NCBI RefSeq assembly: GCF_900109515.1
Contig: NZ_FOBD01000007.1
Coordinates: 296,224-360,223, forward strand
DNA from: Paenibacillus sp. OK003
Lineage (GTDB): Bacteria; Bacillota; Bacilli; Paenibacillales; Paenibacillaceae
Direction: 5' to 3'
DNA: 64,000 nucleotides
Each line of letters opens with the position of its first letter. The stretch's first letter is position 1. The position numbers and the translations under genes were made by a program. Under the pieces are notes generated by a model, which saw nothing but the letters and a program-made list of their open reading frames with translations, was not told the DNA's origin and searched no databases. Positions 26,200-33,207 of this stretch are shown here, piece by piece.

Positions 26200-26694
26200 A
26201 TGGAAATAAATAAAGAAATTATCAATACTCTAAACCAAATTCAGTGGTTTAGCAATTGTGGGACTAGAGATTATGAAAATGAGAACATTTTATATGCAAG
26301 TTCATGGTCTGAAGCAACTTACTATTATAATTCTCAGAAATGGGAAGAAACTACGTTAGAAGCAAGGAATCAATTTACTTCGTTTCTACATAAAAACTTT
26401 ATAAGAGAATACTCGGATTGGAATGAATTGATCAAAGAAGCAAAAACAATCACAAACGATTGTTTAGATGAAATATTAGAAAAGACAACAAATGAATTCC
26501 AGCTAGATAGCACATTTATAGATTGTGTTAGATGGGACATACTTGAGATTATTATGAAACATATTTATTCAAGAAAATTGAATAGAAAATTTAATGGATT
26601 CTATTCGGATATTATCTTTAACATATATTCTAAAGGACATTTACCATGTGGTTGGGAAGGTAAATGGCCAACGGGTAAATTAGTGATTTATTAA
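26200..26694 (+). CDS. Cassette 4 protein, unknown function, PCGWEGxxPxGKL tail
   Basis: 164 residues; AAGGAAG precedes the ATG. Helical, Trp- and Tyr-rich soluble protein. The C-terminus SKGHLPCGWEGKWPTGKLVIY follows a motif (G.PCGW.G..P.G.L.VY) I associate with small proteins found in accessory regions and next to polymorphic toxins, where some act as immunity proteins. That link is from memory and not established here. N-terminal WSEATYYYNSQKWEETTLEAR has no recognisable catalytic signature. Confidence 0.72.
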   Translation: MEINKEIINTLNQIQWFSNCGTRDYENENILYASSWSEATYYYNSQKWEETTLEARNQFTSFLHKNFIREYSDWNELIKEAKTITNDCLDEILEKTTNEFQLDSTFIDCVRWDILEIIMKHIYSRKLNRKFNGFYSDIIFNIYSKGHLPCGWEGKWPTGKLVIY

Positions 26695-26729
26695 TAGTAG
26701 CTGGGAGTTTATCAAGATGGCAGTGACAC

Positions 26730-26922
26730 CAGCTAACACCATGTTCACGCTTCGGGCCATTCGGCCCTCGGACCGGCAGGAGTTAGATGTGGGTTCAGGG
26801 ATGCAATTAGCTGTGGCAGGGAAGCGGAATCAGCCGGACACATCCGCACCGACTAACCGCATTGCGGCCGCCACTTCGCGGCTTAAGTCGGTGGGACGTC
26901 GTGAACACAAGAACGTTAGGTG
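26730..26922 (+). repeat. attC4 (long, type B)
   Basis: 193 bp. R'' CAGCTAAC, L'' GTTCACG, arms GGGCC/GGCCC, CCGGC/GCCGG (long loop) and CCGACTaACCGC/GCGGcTTAAGTCGG, L' CGTGAAC, R' GTTAGGTG. The sequence is unlike type A, but the topology is the same. R'' pairs with the start of cassette 4 (GTTAGCTG...TCACTG). Confidence 0.82.
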
Positions 26923-26963
26923 AAATCTGACTAAAAAAATTAAATAATTAAGGAGAATTAAGC

Positions 26964-27815
26964 ATGGAAGAAAAGAGAAAATATAAACTTTATCAGCTTC
27001 TCATAATCGTAGCTTCTATTATTGGTGTTTGGGGATTCATTAATCCTATATTAATTGGCTGGATCTTTAAAGACAAAGAAGGATATGGAACATATAAGGA
27101 ATTTGGTCCTGTTGGTGATTGGATTGGTGGAACATCGACGCCAATTATTACTCTAGCTAGTTTTATCATTTTATTAGCAGCCTTTCTTGCTCAAAAGGAA
27201 GAACTTCAAGCTACACGTGACGAAATGAATTTAACAAGGAAAGAGTTTAAAGAACAAAACAAAACGTTAGCGAGACAGCGGTTTGAAAATACCTTTTTCC
27301 ATATGGTCTCATTACATCACAGTATTGTTAATAGTATTGAACGCACCGAGACAGAATCACATAGCGTAAGTTATACAGAAAGTCAGTATACATCCAAAAT
27401 AATACGGGGTAGAGCATACATATCTAATATTGCAAGGCCATTAGTTTCCTCTAAATGGTCAGATGTTTCTCAACTGTGGTCATTGAAACAACAATATAAT
27501 AATATTTATCAAGAGAATCAAAGTGAGTTAGGTCATTATTTCAGAAATCTATATCACATTATTAAGTTGATAGATGAAAGTGCTGAACTCGAAAATGACA
27601 GTGATTGTGAACTTGAGGAAAGAAAAAAATATATAAGGATCATCCGAGCGCAACTTTCAACTGATGAATTACTTTTATTGTTGTATAACTCACTTACAGA
27701 TGAAGGTTCAAACTTTCATACCTTAATTATCAAGTATAAATTACTAAACAATTTAAGCGTGAAATTAGTGCCAAAAGCACTTAGAGATGTATTTGTAAGT
27801 ATGAAACAAGAATAA
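26964..27815 (+). CDS. Cassette 5: putative abortive-infection protein (putAbiC family)
   Basis: 283 residues; AAGGAG precedes the ATG. Two membrane helices (about 10-33 and 55-75) frame FGPVGDWIGGTSTPIITLAS, the GdFiGGTlnPilsf signature of PF16872. They are followed by a long cytoplasmic coiled coil (AQKEELQATRDEMNLTRKEF) and QRFENTFFHMVSLHHSIVNSI, also typical. The family is annotated as phage abortive infection from Lactococcus AbiC-like proteins; biochemical action is unknown. This is the clearest defence-type cargo in the array. Confidence 0.85.
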   Translation: MEEKRKYKLYQLLIIVASIIGVWGFINPILIGWIFKDKEGYGTYKEFGPVGDWIGGTSTPIITLASFIILLAAFLAQKEELQATRDEMNLTRKEFKEQNKTLARQRFENTFFHMVSLHHSIVNSIERTETESHSVSYTESQYTSKIIRGRAYISNIARPLVSSKWSDVSQLWSLKQQYNNIYQENQSELGHYFRNLYHIIKLIDESAELENDSDCELEERKKYIRIIRAQLSTDELLLLLYNSLTDEGSNFHTLIIKYKLLNNLSVKLVPKALRDVFVSMKQE

Positions 27816-27857
27816 ACATTAAGAAATCTGTAGATTTACCAATGATGAGTCAGACAT

Positions 27858-27976
27858 CACCTAACATAATATTCAAGCAGCGGCTCCTTTGGGAGCCTTG
27901 GTCTGCGAGAGGGATTTCGAAGAGGAATTTCAGCAGACAACCCCTTCGGGGTTCATGAATACAGGAACGTTAACTG
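27858..27976 (+). repeat. attC5 (type A)
   Basis: R'' CACCTAAC, L'' ATTCA, arms GGCTCC/GGAGCC, GTCTGC/GCAGAC, AACCCC/GGGGTT, L' TGAAT, R' GTTAACTG. R'' plus flank pairs with its own cassette start over GTTAGGTGA..TCTGACT (16 of 18). Confidence 0.86.
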
Positions 27977-28035
27977 AAATCAACACAACGACATAATAAG
28001 GTAAGAATAATCGAAGAATTAAAGGGTGAATTCCA

Positions 28036-28830
28036 TTGAAGTTATATTATAAAGAGTCGGGAAATACAGAAGCTTCTCTTATTGTTTTTTTACATGGGGG
28101 AGGAGTAAGTGGTTGGATGTGGGATAAACAAATTGAATATTTTAATGATTACCATTGTTTAGTTCCAGACTTACTTGGACATGGCTTGAGTTCTAGTACG
28201 GACTTTTCTATTAATGACTGTGCTGAAGAAATATTAAGTTTGATTCTAACTAAAGTACAAGGTAAAAAAGTTATTCTAATAGGATTTTCTTTAGGTGCAC
28301 AAGTAGCTATTAAAATACTAAGTATGAACCCAGATCTAGTAAATTATTCAATATTAAATAGTGCACTTGTTAGACCTATTCCATTAGCTAATAAAATAAT
28401 TAAACCCACTATCCGGTTAACTTATAGGCTAACAAAAAATCGAATCTTTTCGAAGATTCAAGCAAAGCAGTTATACATTGAAAAACAAAAGTTTGAGACG
28501 TATTATAAGGAAACTTATAACATGAATATTAACAATCTTATTAAGATTTTAGAAGAAAATATGTCTTTTAGTATACCCAAAGAATTCAGTATGTCTAACT
28601 CAAAAATATTAATTACTGTTGGAGAGAAAGAGAAAAAAATAATGAAGAAATCTGCATTAGACATATTAGACAAAACCTCAAATGGTAAAGGTATTATTAT
28701 ACAGAAGGTGGGTCATGGGGTATCCCTTGCCCAACCAGAGTTATTTAACAAGATTGTTGATGCTTGGATTAATGACAAAGTACTACCGAGTGGACTTACC
28801 CCTGTAAAAATTGGTAATGGATTGAGATAA
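28036..28830 (+). CDS. Cassette 6: alpha/beta hydrolase
   Basis: 264 residues from TTG 28036, with AAAGGGTG 7 bases upstream. Alpha/beta-hydrolase fold: oxyanion motif VFLHGGGVSGWMW, VPDLLGHGLSS, nucleophile elbow GFSLGAQ (Ser), and catalytic His in QKVGHGVSLAQPE near residue 238. The acid lies in the ITVGEKEK region. A small helical cap (about 115-190) is present. Esterase, lactonase or acyltransferase activities are possible; substrate unknown. Complete enzyme, promoterless in the cassette. Confidence 0.87.
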   Translation: MKLYYKESGNTEASLIVFLHGGGVSGWMWDKQIEYFNDYHCLVPDLLGHGLSSSTDFSINDCAEEILSLILTKVQGKKVILIGFSLGAQVAIKILSMNPDLVNYSILNSALVRPIPLANKIIKPTIRLTYRLTKNRIFSKIQAKQLYIEKQKFETYYKETYNMNINNLIKILEENMSFSIPKEFSMSNSKILITVGEKEKKIMKKSALDILDKTSNGKGIIIQKVGHGVSLAQPELFNKIVDAWINDKVLPSGLTPVKIGNGLR

Positions 28831-28850
28831 TTCGAGGAAGCCGTTGACAT

Positions 28851-29010
28851 CAGTTAACACGGCATTCCTACTGCGGGCATTCGCCCTTGATCGCCAAGAG
28901 GGATTTCATAGAAGGATATTCAGGCGATACATTCAACCAGCTAAGTCTGACGACCCGTTCCCTTTGCTCACTTAAGCTGCTTGAACGTCAGGAATGCCAA
29001 ACGTTAGACG
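28851..29010 (+). repeat. attC6 (type B)
   Basis: R'' CAGTTAAC, L'' GGCATTCCT, arms GGGC/GCCC, TCGCC/GGCGA and AGCTaAGT/ACTTAAGCT, L' AGGAATGCC (perfect with L''), R' GTTAGACG. R'' plus flank pairs with its own cassette start GTTAACTGA..TCAAC (14 of 16). Confidence 0.84.
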
Positions 29011-29039
29011 AAATAGACTGTGAAAGGACATATATATAT

Positions 29040-29537
29040 ATGATAACAATCTCATGTACCAAGAAGCTATTTGATGCTAGTTCTTTTGTCGAAGAACCAG
29101 ACAACGAATTAGAGGACGAACTCTACAAGTGGCATGCCAATGTATTTCGAATGGCTAAAAAGAATAATTTAATTATTATGAATAATAAGACAAGGTATTG
29201 CTTTATTTTGTTTGGAATAAGAAAAGAGCACTATAAAAACTTTAAAGAGATATTTCTCCATGCACTGATAGAAAATTTAAAAGCAGAAGGAATCTCTGAA
29301 CCTTTAATTAACAACTATATCAGTCATGCAAACAGCATTAAGTTCATCAAAACGTATGATAGAAGCGTCATTGGATCAATGATAGACATGGTTAAAATGA
29401 CTGAATTCATGATTGAAGACTATTTACCCATACAAGAAATGAACATCATCGAATTAAATAAAATGAACAACGCGACTCCCTTAGTAAAGCTAAAAAAATT
29501 TCCAAACCAATTTATGAGGGAGGCTCTTAGTATGTGA
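29040..29537 (+). CDS. Cassette 7: DUF6933-like protein
   Basis: 165 residues from ATG 29040, with AAAGGA about 10 bases upstream. A longer frame would start inside attC6 and is rejected. Opens MITISCTKKLFD and continues LYKWHANVFRMAKKNNLIIM and TRYCFILFGIRKEHYKNF, matching the DUF6933 pattern (hCTKKL...WHAN......R.vlv.ND..RY..vl.g). The second half is helical. DUF6933 is uncharacterised, so no reaction is inferred. Confidence 0.78.
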   Translation: MITISCTKKLFDASSFVEEPDNELEDELYKWHANVFRMAKKNNLIIMNNKTRYCFILFGIRKEHYKNFKEIFLHALIENLKAEGISEPLINNYISHANSIKFIKTYDRSVIGSMIDMVKMTEFMIEDYLPIQEMNIIELNKMNNATPLVKLKKFPNQFMREALSM

Positions 29538-29552
29538 GCCTACAGTCTACTT

Positions 29553-29650
29553 CGTCTAACATAATATTCACGCTGCGGACATACGTCCTTGGTCCGGCAT
29601 TCGCCGGACACCCAGCATATGCTGGGTCGTGAATACAGGAATGTTATACG
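29553..29650 (+). repeat. attC7 (compact cloverleaf)
   Basis: 98 bp. R'' CGTCTAAC, L'' ATTCACG, three perfect arms GGAC/GTCC, GTCCGGC/GCCGGAC and CCAGCAT/ATGCTGG, L' CGTGAAT, R' GTTATACG. Arm sequences differ from type A while the three-arm layout is kept. R'' plus flank pairs with its own cassette start at 18 of 19 positions. Confidence 0.88.
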
Positions 29651-29667
29651 ACAGAATCAAATGAAAA

Positions 29668-29685
29668 GAGAGCCATTTGGCTCTC
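29668..29685 (-). terminator. Terminator inside cassette 8
   Basis: Perfect GAGAGCCA/TGGCTCTC hairpin with a 2-base loop; on the minus strand it is followed by TTTTC. It overlaps the stop codon of the reversed gene, so this cassette brings its own transcription end. Confidence 0.85.
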
Positions 29686-29971
29686 AATTAGAAGTTATAT
29701 TTAATTCATTATGTAATTGAAGCGCATCTTTAAAACCTTGCAAGTAGATTTCACGGTCTAGGATTGTTTGAACTGAGAGGTCTGCATCATCGTAAAGAAA
29801 TAGAGTTTTATGCATATCCTGAGGTAGAAGTTCATGTAACTGTTTGAAGTAAAGATTTCGATCAGATGAGAATTGATTATAGATGGTGTTGTTCTTGAGA
29901 AGATTGTTATATAGAGCTTCAATTCGATTACGAATTAACGAATCAAGTAAGACTTCTAAAGAATTGTGCAT
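29684..29971 (-). CDS. Cassette 8 gene A (reversed), unknown function
   Basis: 95 residues on the strand opposite to all other cassette genes. Helical and acidic; IYLQGFKDALQLHNEL at the C-terminus resembles the RLYMQGLKDGIQL ending of the small protein at 33431-33757 and other short Bacillales proteins of unknown function. It is divergent from the HTH gene in the same cassette and shares with it an intergenic palindrome. This arrangement fits a regulator-target or antitoxin-toxin pair, but nothing toxic is recognisable. Confidence 0.65.
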   Translation of the reverse strand: MHNSLEVLLDSLIRNRIEALYNNLLKNNTIYNQFSSDRNLYFKQLHELLPQDMHKTLFLYDDADLSVQTILDREIYLQGFKDALQLHNELNITSN

Positions 29972-30008
29972 AAATGATCACCGTCCGTTATGTTTTATTT
30001 TACGAACA

Positions 30009-30030
30009 AAAATTCAACTTATTGAATTTT
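30009..30030. promoter_or_regulatory. Palindrome between divergent genes of cassette 8 (candidate operator)
   Basis: AAAATTCAA-CTTA-TTGAATTTT, a perfect 9+9 palindrome in the divergent intergenic region, next to TTCAAC...TATCAT promoter-like hexamers. It is a likely binding site for the cassette's own HTH protein. Confidence 0.55.
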
Positions 30031-30142
30031 ATTTTATCATAATGAAAATTATAGTCAAGATATATCAAAGATATTTTTGATTAGAGAAATATATTTTCAT
30101 ATAATTAAAGAAAAATTCAATTCGGATACGAAGGAGTACCAG

Positions 30143-30346
30143 ATGATAAGTTATAAACCATTTCAAAAATTATTGATTGACAGGGAGATTAAGAAGCAGG
30201 ATTTATTGAAAATGACGGGGATTTCATCGGCAACGATGGCAAAGCTCAATACGAATGAATACGTATCGTTAGAAGTCATCGATAAATTATGTACGGCATT
30301 GGGATGCCAGCCTGGAGATCTTTTGGAACATATAACAGACCGATGA
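30143..30346 (+). CDS. Cassette 8 gene B: Cro/CI-type HTH regulator
   Basis: 67 residues from ATG 30143, with AAGGAG 6 bases upstream. The single-domain HTH_3/HTH_26 fold is clear: FQKLLIDREIKKQDLLKMTG then ISSATMAKLNTNEYVSLEVI and CTALGCQPGDLLEHI, as in the YozG-type mini-repressors. It would bind as a dimer to a palindrome; one lies at 30009-30030 upstream. It is transcribed divergently from the reversed gene of the same cassette. Confidence 0.85.
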   Translation: MISYKPFQKLLIDREIKKQDLLKMTGISSATMAKLNTNEYVSLEVIDKLCTALGCQPGDLLEHITDR

Positions 30347-30395
30347 AAGAATAGAGTATAAGAGAATGTTGCTTAATTCAAAGATGAGATTCCGT

Positions 30396-30513
30396 CGTAT
30401 AACATAGTATTCAAGCAGCGGCTCCGTTGGAGCCTTGGTCTGCGAGAAGAATTTCAGGGAAGCATTTCAGCAGACAACCCCTCCGGGGTTCATGAATACA
30501 GGAAGGTTATGAG
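30396..30513 (+). repeat. attC8 (type A)
   Basis: R'' CGTATAAC, L'' ATTCA, arms GGCTCC/GGAGCC, GTCTGC/GCAGAC and AACCCC/GGGGTT, L' TGAAT, R' GTTATGAG. R'' plus flank pairs with its own cassette start (GTTATACGACxGAATC, 15 of 16). Confidence 0.86.
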
Positions 30514-30538
30514 AAAACAAATTAAAGGAGAAACAAAA

Positions 30539-31438
30539 GTGGGAAAGAAACTAACTATATTTCTTGTTGATGGCTCAGAAACAGGGCCCAGAACAATTGA
30601 AATCGGTAATTGGTCAGGAAAGGCTGTATATTCACAACGCTCTTCTCTGCCCCAAATTATAGAGCGCTCTGAGTTTAATAGACCTGGAGTGTATATTCTA
30701 AAATCCTTACCTAACAGCGACAACTATAATGAACGCATATACATAGGGGAATCGGAAAATCTTAAAAAGAGATTAAAGAAACATTTAGCTGATTCAGATA
30801 AGGACTTTATTGAAATTGTAGCTTTTATAAGCAAAGACGAAATGCTTACTAAGTCTCATATAAAGTATTTAGAATCTCGAATTATCTCTTTATCTAAAGA
30901 TGCGAAAACAGCCGAAATTGATAATTCGAATCAGCCGGAACTAACGACTCTCCCTGAAGCTGATATTTCGGACATGGAGTACTTTTTAGAACAGATGAAG
31001 TTGATTTTTCCAGTAGTTAATTTTATGTTCTTGGTTCCCTCTATTCTCAAACAATCAAATGAGACTGTGGTTGCGCCGCTACCAGTTAATAGCGACATTG
31101 TATATACGCTGAAAAGCAAAAAAGCTTCTGCTAAATTAATTGAAACTGAAAAAGGATATGTAGTTCTGTCTGGATCTCAAAGCTGTAAACAAACATCAAG
31201 TTCAATCTCTGAAGGATGGATCAAGCAACGAAATAAGTTGATAGAAACCGGAGTTCTAATAGATGGCGGAGAATTCTATATATTTAATGAGAATGCGATT
31301 TTTTCAAGTATTAGTGCAGCCACTGCTGTAGTACTGGGGCGTCAAGCAGCGGGCCCTGTGGAGTGGATAGATATTAATGGAAGGACATTTAAGCAGAATC
31401 AGGAAAAGAAATTCGAAAGTAATAGCAATGAAGATTAA
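30539..31438 (+). CDS. Cassette 9: GIY-YIG nuclease with DUF4357 domain
   Basis: 299 residues from GTG 30539, chosen because AAAGGAG stands 8 bases upstream. An ATG at 30509 is in frame but overlaps the R' box of attC8. The N-terminal GIY-YIG domain shows PGVYILKSLPN and RIYIGESENLKKRLKKHL (G-x-Y-I...Y-I-G, Arg in helix), and ESRIISLSKDA contains the catalytic Glu helix. The C-terminal DUF4357 region is VVLSGSQSCKQTSSSISEGW, then FSSISAATAVVLGRQAAGPVEW. Proteins of this layout occur with restriction and other defence loci; target unknown. Confidence 0.85.
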   Translation: MGKKLTIFLVDGSETGPRTIEIGNWSGKAVYSQRSSLPQIIERSEFNRPGVYILKSLPNSDNYNERIYIGESENLKKRLKKHLADSDKDFIEIVAFISKDEMLTKSHIKYLESRIISLSKDAKTAEIDNSNQPELTTLPEADISDMEYFLEQMKLIFPVVNFMFLVPSILKQSNETVVAPLPVNSDIVYTLKSKKASAKLIETEKGYVVLSGSQSCKQTSSSISEGWIKQRNKLIETGVLIDGGEFYIFNENAIFSSISAATAVVLGRQAAGPVEWIDINGRTFKQNQEKKFESNSNED

Positions 31439-31446
31439 TTCGACAT

Positions 31447-31569
31447 CTCATAACATTTAAGCAGAGTCTCCTTCTTAGCCTTGGTCTGCTAGGTGGATTT
31501 CGGAGATTTCGGAGAGGAATTTCAGCAGACGGCCCCCCCTGGGGTTCATAAATACAGGAATGTTATCTG
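31447..31569 (+). repeat. attC9 (type A, degenerate)
   Basis: R'' CTCATAAC and R' GTTATCTG are kept, but the left arm reads TAACATTTAAGCAG, having lost the ATATTCA of other copies. L' is TAAAT instead of TGAAT, the first hairpin is decayed, and the GTCTGC loop carries a 9-bp duplication (atttcggag). R'' still pairs with its own cassette start over GTTATGAGA. Confidence 0.8.
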
Positions 31570-31592
31570 AAATAGCGATTGGAGAGAGAGAA

Positions 31593-32540
31593 ATGGAAAC
31601 TTTTAAATCAATACTATTGTTCTTATTTAGTTTATTGAAGAGTTTTGTTGTAACAATTTACCTGTGGACGAAAGGAAAAATACTAAACAAAAACTATGAA
31701 TCTGTCTACGCCTCTTACGGGATTGTACTATCCATACTCACTATTACTGCGTTTAGGTATACAAATGAATTAGTTAACTTTTTTTTATGGGCTTTTATAG
31801 TTGTTGTATTAACAATTAACATTATTGTTTTGTTTGAGATAAGAAAATTGGACAGAGGATCTAAGGAATACTTTAAACAAATTTCAGATTGGTCATTTTC
31901 AATGACATTTATATCTTTGTTTATTTCAATGGGATTAATTCATACTGTTCCGTTTCTACTTAATATATTTATAGTATTCTTTTTTGTGTTCATTTACTTT
32001 AGCGCAAGATACTTATATTTGGATAAAGTAACAAACTGGTTTTATTTAATGTTACTTATGCTTTTTACTCCGATAATTTCTGCTGTTCTATATAGTTTTA
32101 TTGGGATGATGCTTTTTGAGATTTTTGACGAGAAACTTTTTATCGCGAATGGAACTTTAGGCTGGATGGTAATTATTCTAAGTATAGTACTTATAAATCT
32201 TGTGGTTTTTTGGACACCTGAAGAACGATTTAATGAAGCAAAGGTGGCTATTTATTTCCTTCTAGCCTTATTTTCTACAATATCATACTGTTTCTTCGTG
32301 TCCGATTTCTTGTCAGACTTGATAACGCCGAAGTTGAATTCAATGTCTAACACTAGGATAACTGCAGAAGAAGTAAGGGAATTCATTGAAAATGCAGTTA
32401 GATGGTTTACACTTCCATATTTAATAGGATCAGTATCTTCGTGTTTCTCGTTAGAGTTAGTTTCTCGGAATAGAGAAATAGTTAGCAAATTGACGAAGTT
32501 CGATACCACAGATAACAACACATTCACGCATCGGGGCTAG
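31593..32540 (+). CDS. Cassette 10 polytopic membrane protein, unknown function
   Basis: 315 residues from ATG 31593, preceded by GGAGAGAG. About eight hydrophobic helices (for example FLFSLLKSFVVTIYLW, FFLWAFIVVVLTINIIVLF, FIVFFFVFIYFSARYLYL, IVLINLVVFW). A loop before the last helices (NSMSNTRITAEEVREFIENA) is the only charged region. The stop codon lies inside attC10, so the last residues (FTHRG) are encoded by the recombination site. No family recognised. Confidence 0.72.
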   Translation: METFKSILLFLFSLLKSFVVTIYLWTKGKILNKNYESVYASYGIVLSILTITAFRYTNELVNFFLWAFIVVVLTINIIVLFEIRKLDRGSKEYFKQISDWSFSMTFISLFISMGLIHTVPFLLNIFIVFFFVFIYFSARYLYLDKVTNWFYLMLLMLFTPIISAVLYSFIGMMLFEIFDEKLFIANGTLGWMVIILSIVLINLVVFWTPEERFNEAKVAIYFLLALFSTISYCFFVSDFLSDLITPKLNSMSNTRITAEEVREFIENAVRWFTLPYLIGSVSSCFSLELVSRNREIVSKLTKFDTTDNNTFTHRG

Positions 32541-32671
32541 TGCTGCTCGGTATCTGGAAAAATTTTATATATATGTTATTTCAGGTGACAACCCTGCACT
32601 GGCTAAGTCTGACGACCCGCGTTTCGCACTTAAGCCAGTGAGGGTTCGTGAATGCAAAAGAAAGTTATCAG
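32509..32671 (+). repeat. attC10 (type B, partly degenerate)
   Basis: R'' CAGATAAC, L'' CATTCACG, L' CGTGAATG (perfect), R' GTTATCAG. Only the third arm (ACTGGCTaAGT/ACTTAAGCCAGT) is well preserved; arms 1 and 2 have decayed. R'' plus flank pairs with its own cassette start (GTTATCTG...TA.CGA). Last recognisable site of the array. Confidence 0.8.
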
Positions 32672-32702
32672 AAATCTACGAAATCATAGTAGGGGCACCT
32701 TT

Positions 32703-32898
32703 ATGAGGGAAGTCATAATTTATATTACAGAAAGAATTACGTTTAAAGATCTAAAGAAAAAAAAGCTAAAAAAAACAGAAATATCATAAGATCAAAGGTG
32801 AAATGTTTGATGAACATTTGGATGAATCGGAACCTCACATTGTTTTTAGTAGCCGTATGACTCAAACCACAAACTATGCTCTATCAGTTATACTTTAA
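32703..32898 (+). pseudogene. Broken gene after the last attC (cassette 11 remnant)
   Basis: ATG 32703 opens MREVIIYITERITFKDLKKK and stops at 32789 in an A-rich tract. One base later a coding-like frame continues MFDEHLDESEPHIVFSSRM... to a stop at 32898. Together they suggest a gene broken by a frameshift. The segment starts with a normal cassette beginning (TTATCAGAAATC) but no complementary CTGATAAC end is present downstream. Confidence 0.45.
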
Positions 32899-32899
32899 T

Positions 32900-33200
32900 T
32901 GAGAAAGGTTTAGATATCCAAATCGAATGTTGCTTGTAATCCGCTTAGGAATTCTCTTTGTTAGATTGTTTACTTTTTTGATATTTACAACTCATGAAAA
33001 TATTATCATTTGACAACGTAGGGTTTATATCAGTGTTTTTTCTTTTAATCCGATTCCCGCATTAAAAGCATTATATTTTATCTTACAATTTCGAATAGAC
33101 GGAACTATAAGTCTACACACTGTGCTTAATAATTGCATTAAAATGACTGCTCACGTCTAGTCTTAACAAGACATGACGCAGTTTAGACCCATCAGAGAGG
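32900..33200. other. AT-rich gene-free stretch at the array's distal edge
   Basis: About 300 bases, strongly AT-rich like the cassettes, without ribosome binding site plus ORF combinations on either strand. Base composition returns to that of the chromosome near 33150, so the array-derived DNA probably ends here. Confidence 0.6.
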
Positions 33201-33207
33201 TGCATGT

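Larger units (their letters stand above)
22854..32671 (+). mobile_element. Integron-like cassette array: tyrosine recombinase, attI and ten cassettes
   Basis: A recombinase gene is followed by ten segments, each holding one AT-rich gene (cassette 8 has two) and ending in a 98-193 bp imperfect palindromic site with TAAC at its left and GTTA at its right end. Crossover G^TT positions: 24094 (attI), 24904, 25635, 26153, 26915, 27969, 29003, 29643, 30506, 31562, 32664. Each cassette's first bases are complementary to the R'' arm at its own end, not the neighbour's. That is the hallmark of mobile cassettes that were once circular. Almost all cargo genes point away from the recombinase. Confidence 0.88.

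Noticed and set aside
26717..26923. 68-codon open frame on the plus strand
   Set aside because: It lies wholly in attC4 and reflects its palindromic arms, not a gene.
28887..29039. Upstream extension of the cassette 7 gene into attC6
   Set aside because: The sequence is attC6; the DUF6933-type start is at 29040.
24794..32671. Repeats read as a CRISPR array
   Set aside because: Units are 98-193 bp, palindromic and spaced by whole genes of 500-1000 bases; no cas genes are present.
24794..32671. Repeats read as REP/BOX elements or MITEs between ordinary genes
   Set aside because: Each site's R'' arm is specific to the first bases of its own cassette, which dispersed repeats would not show; a recombinase stands at one end.
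22854..32900. Prophage or tRNA-integrated island
   Set aside because: No tRNA gene, phage structural genes or terminal direct repeats are visible; internal multiple attC-like sites fit cassettes instead.
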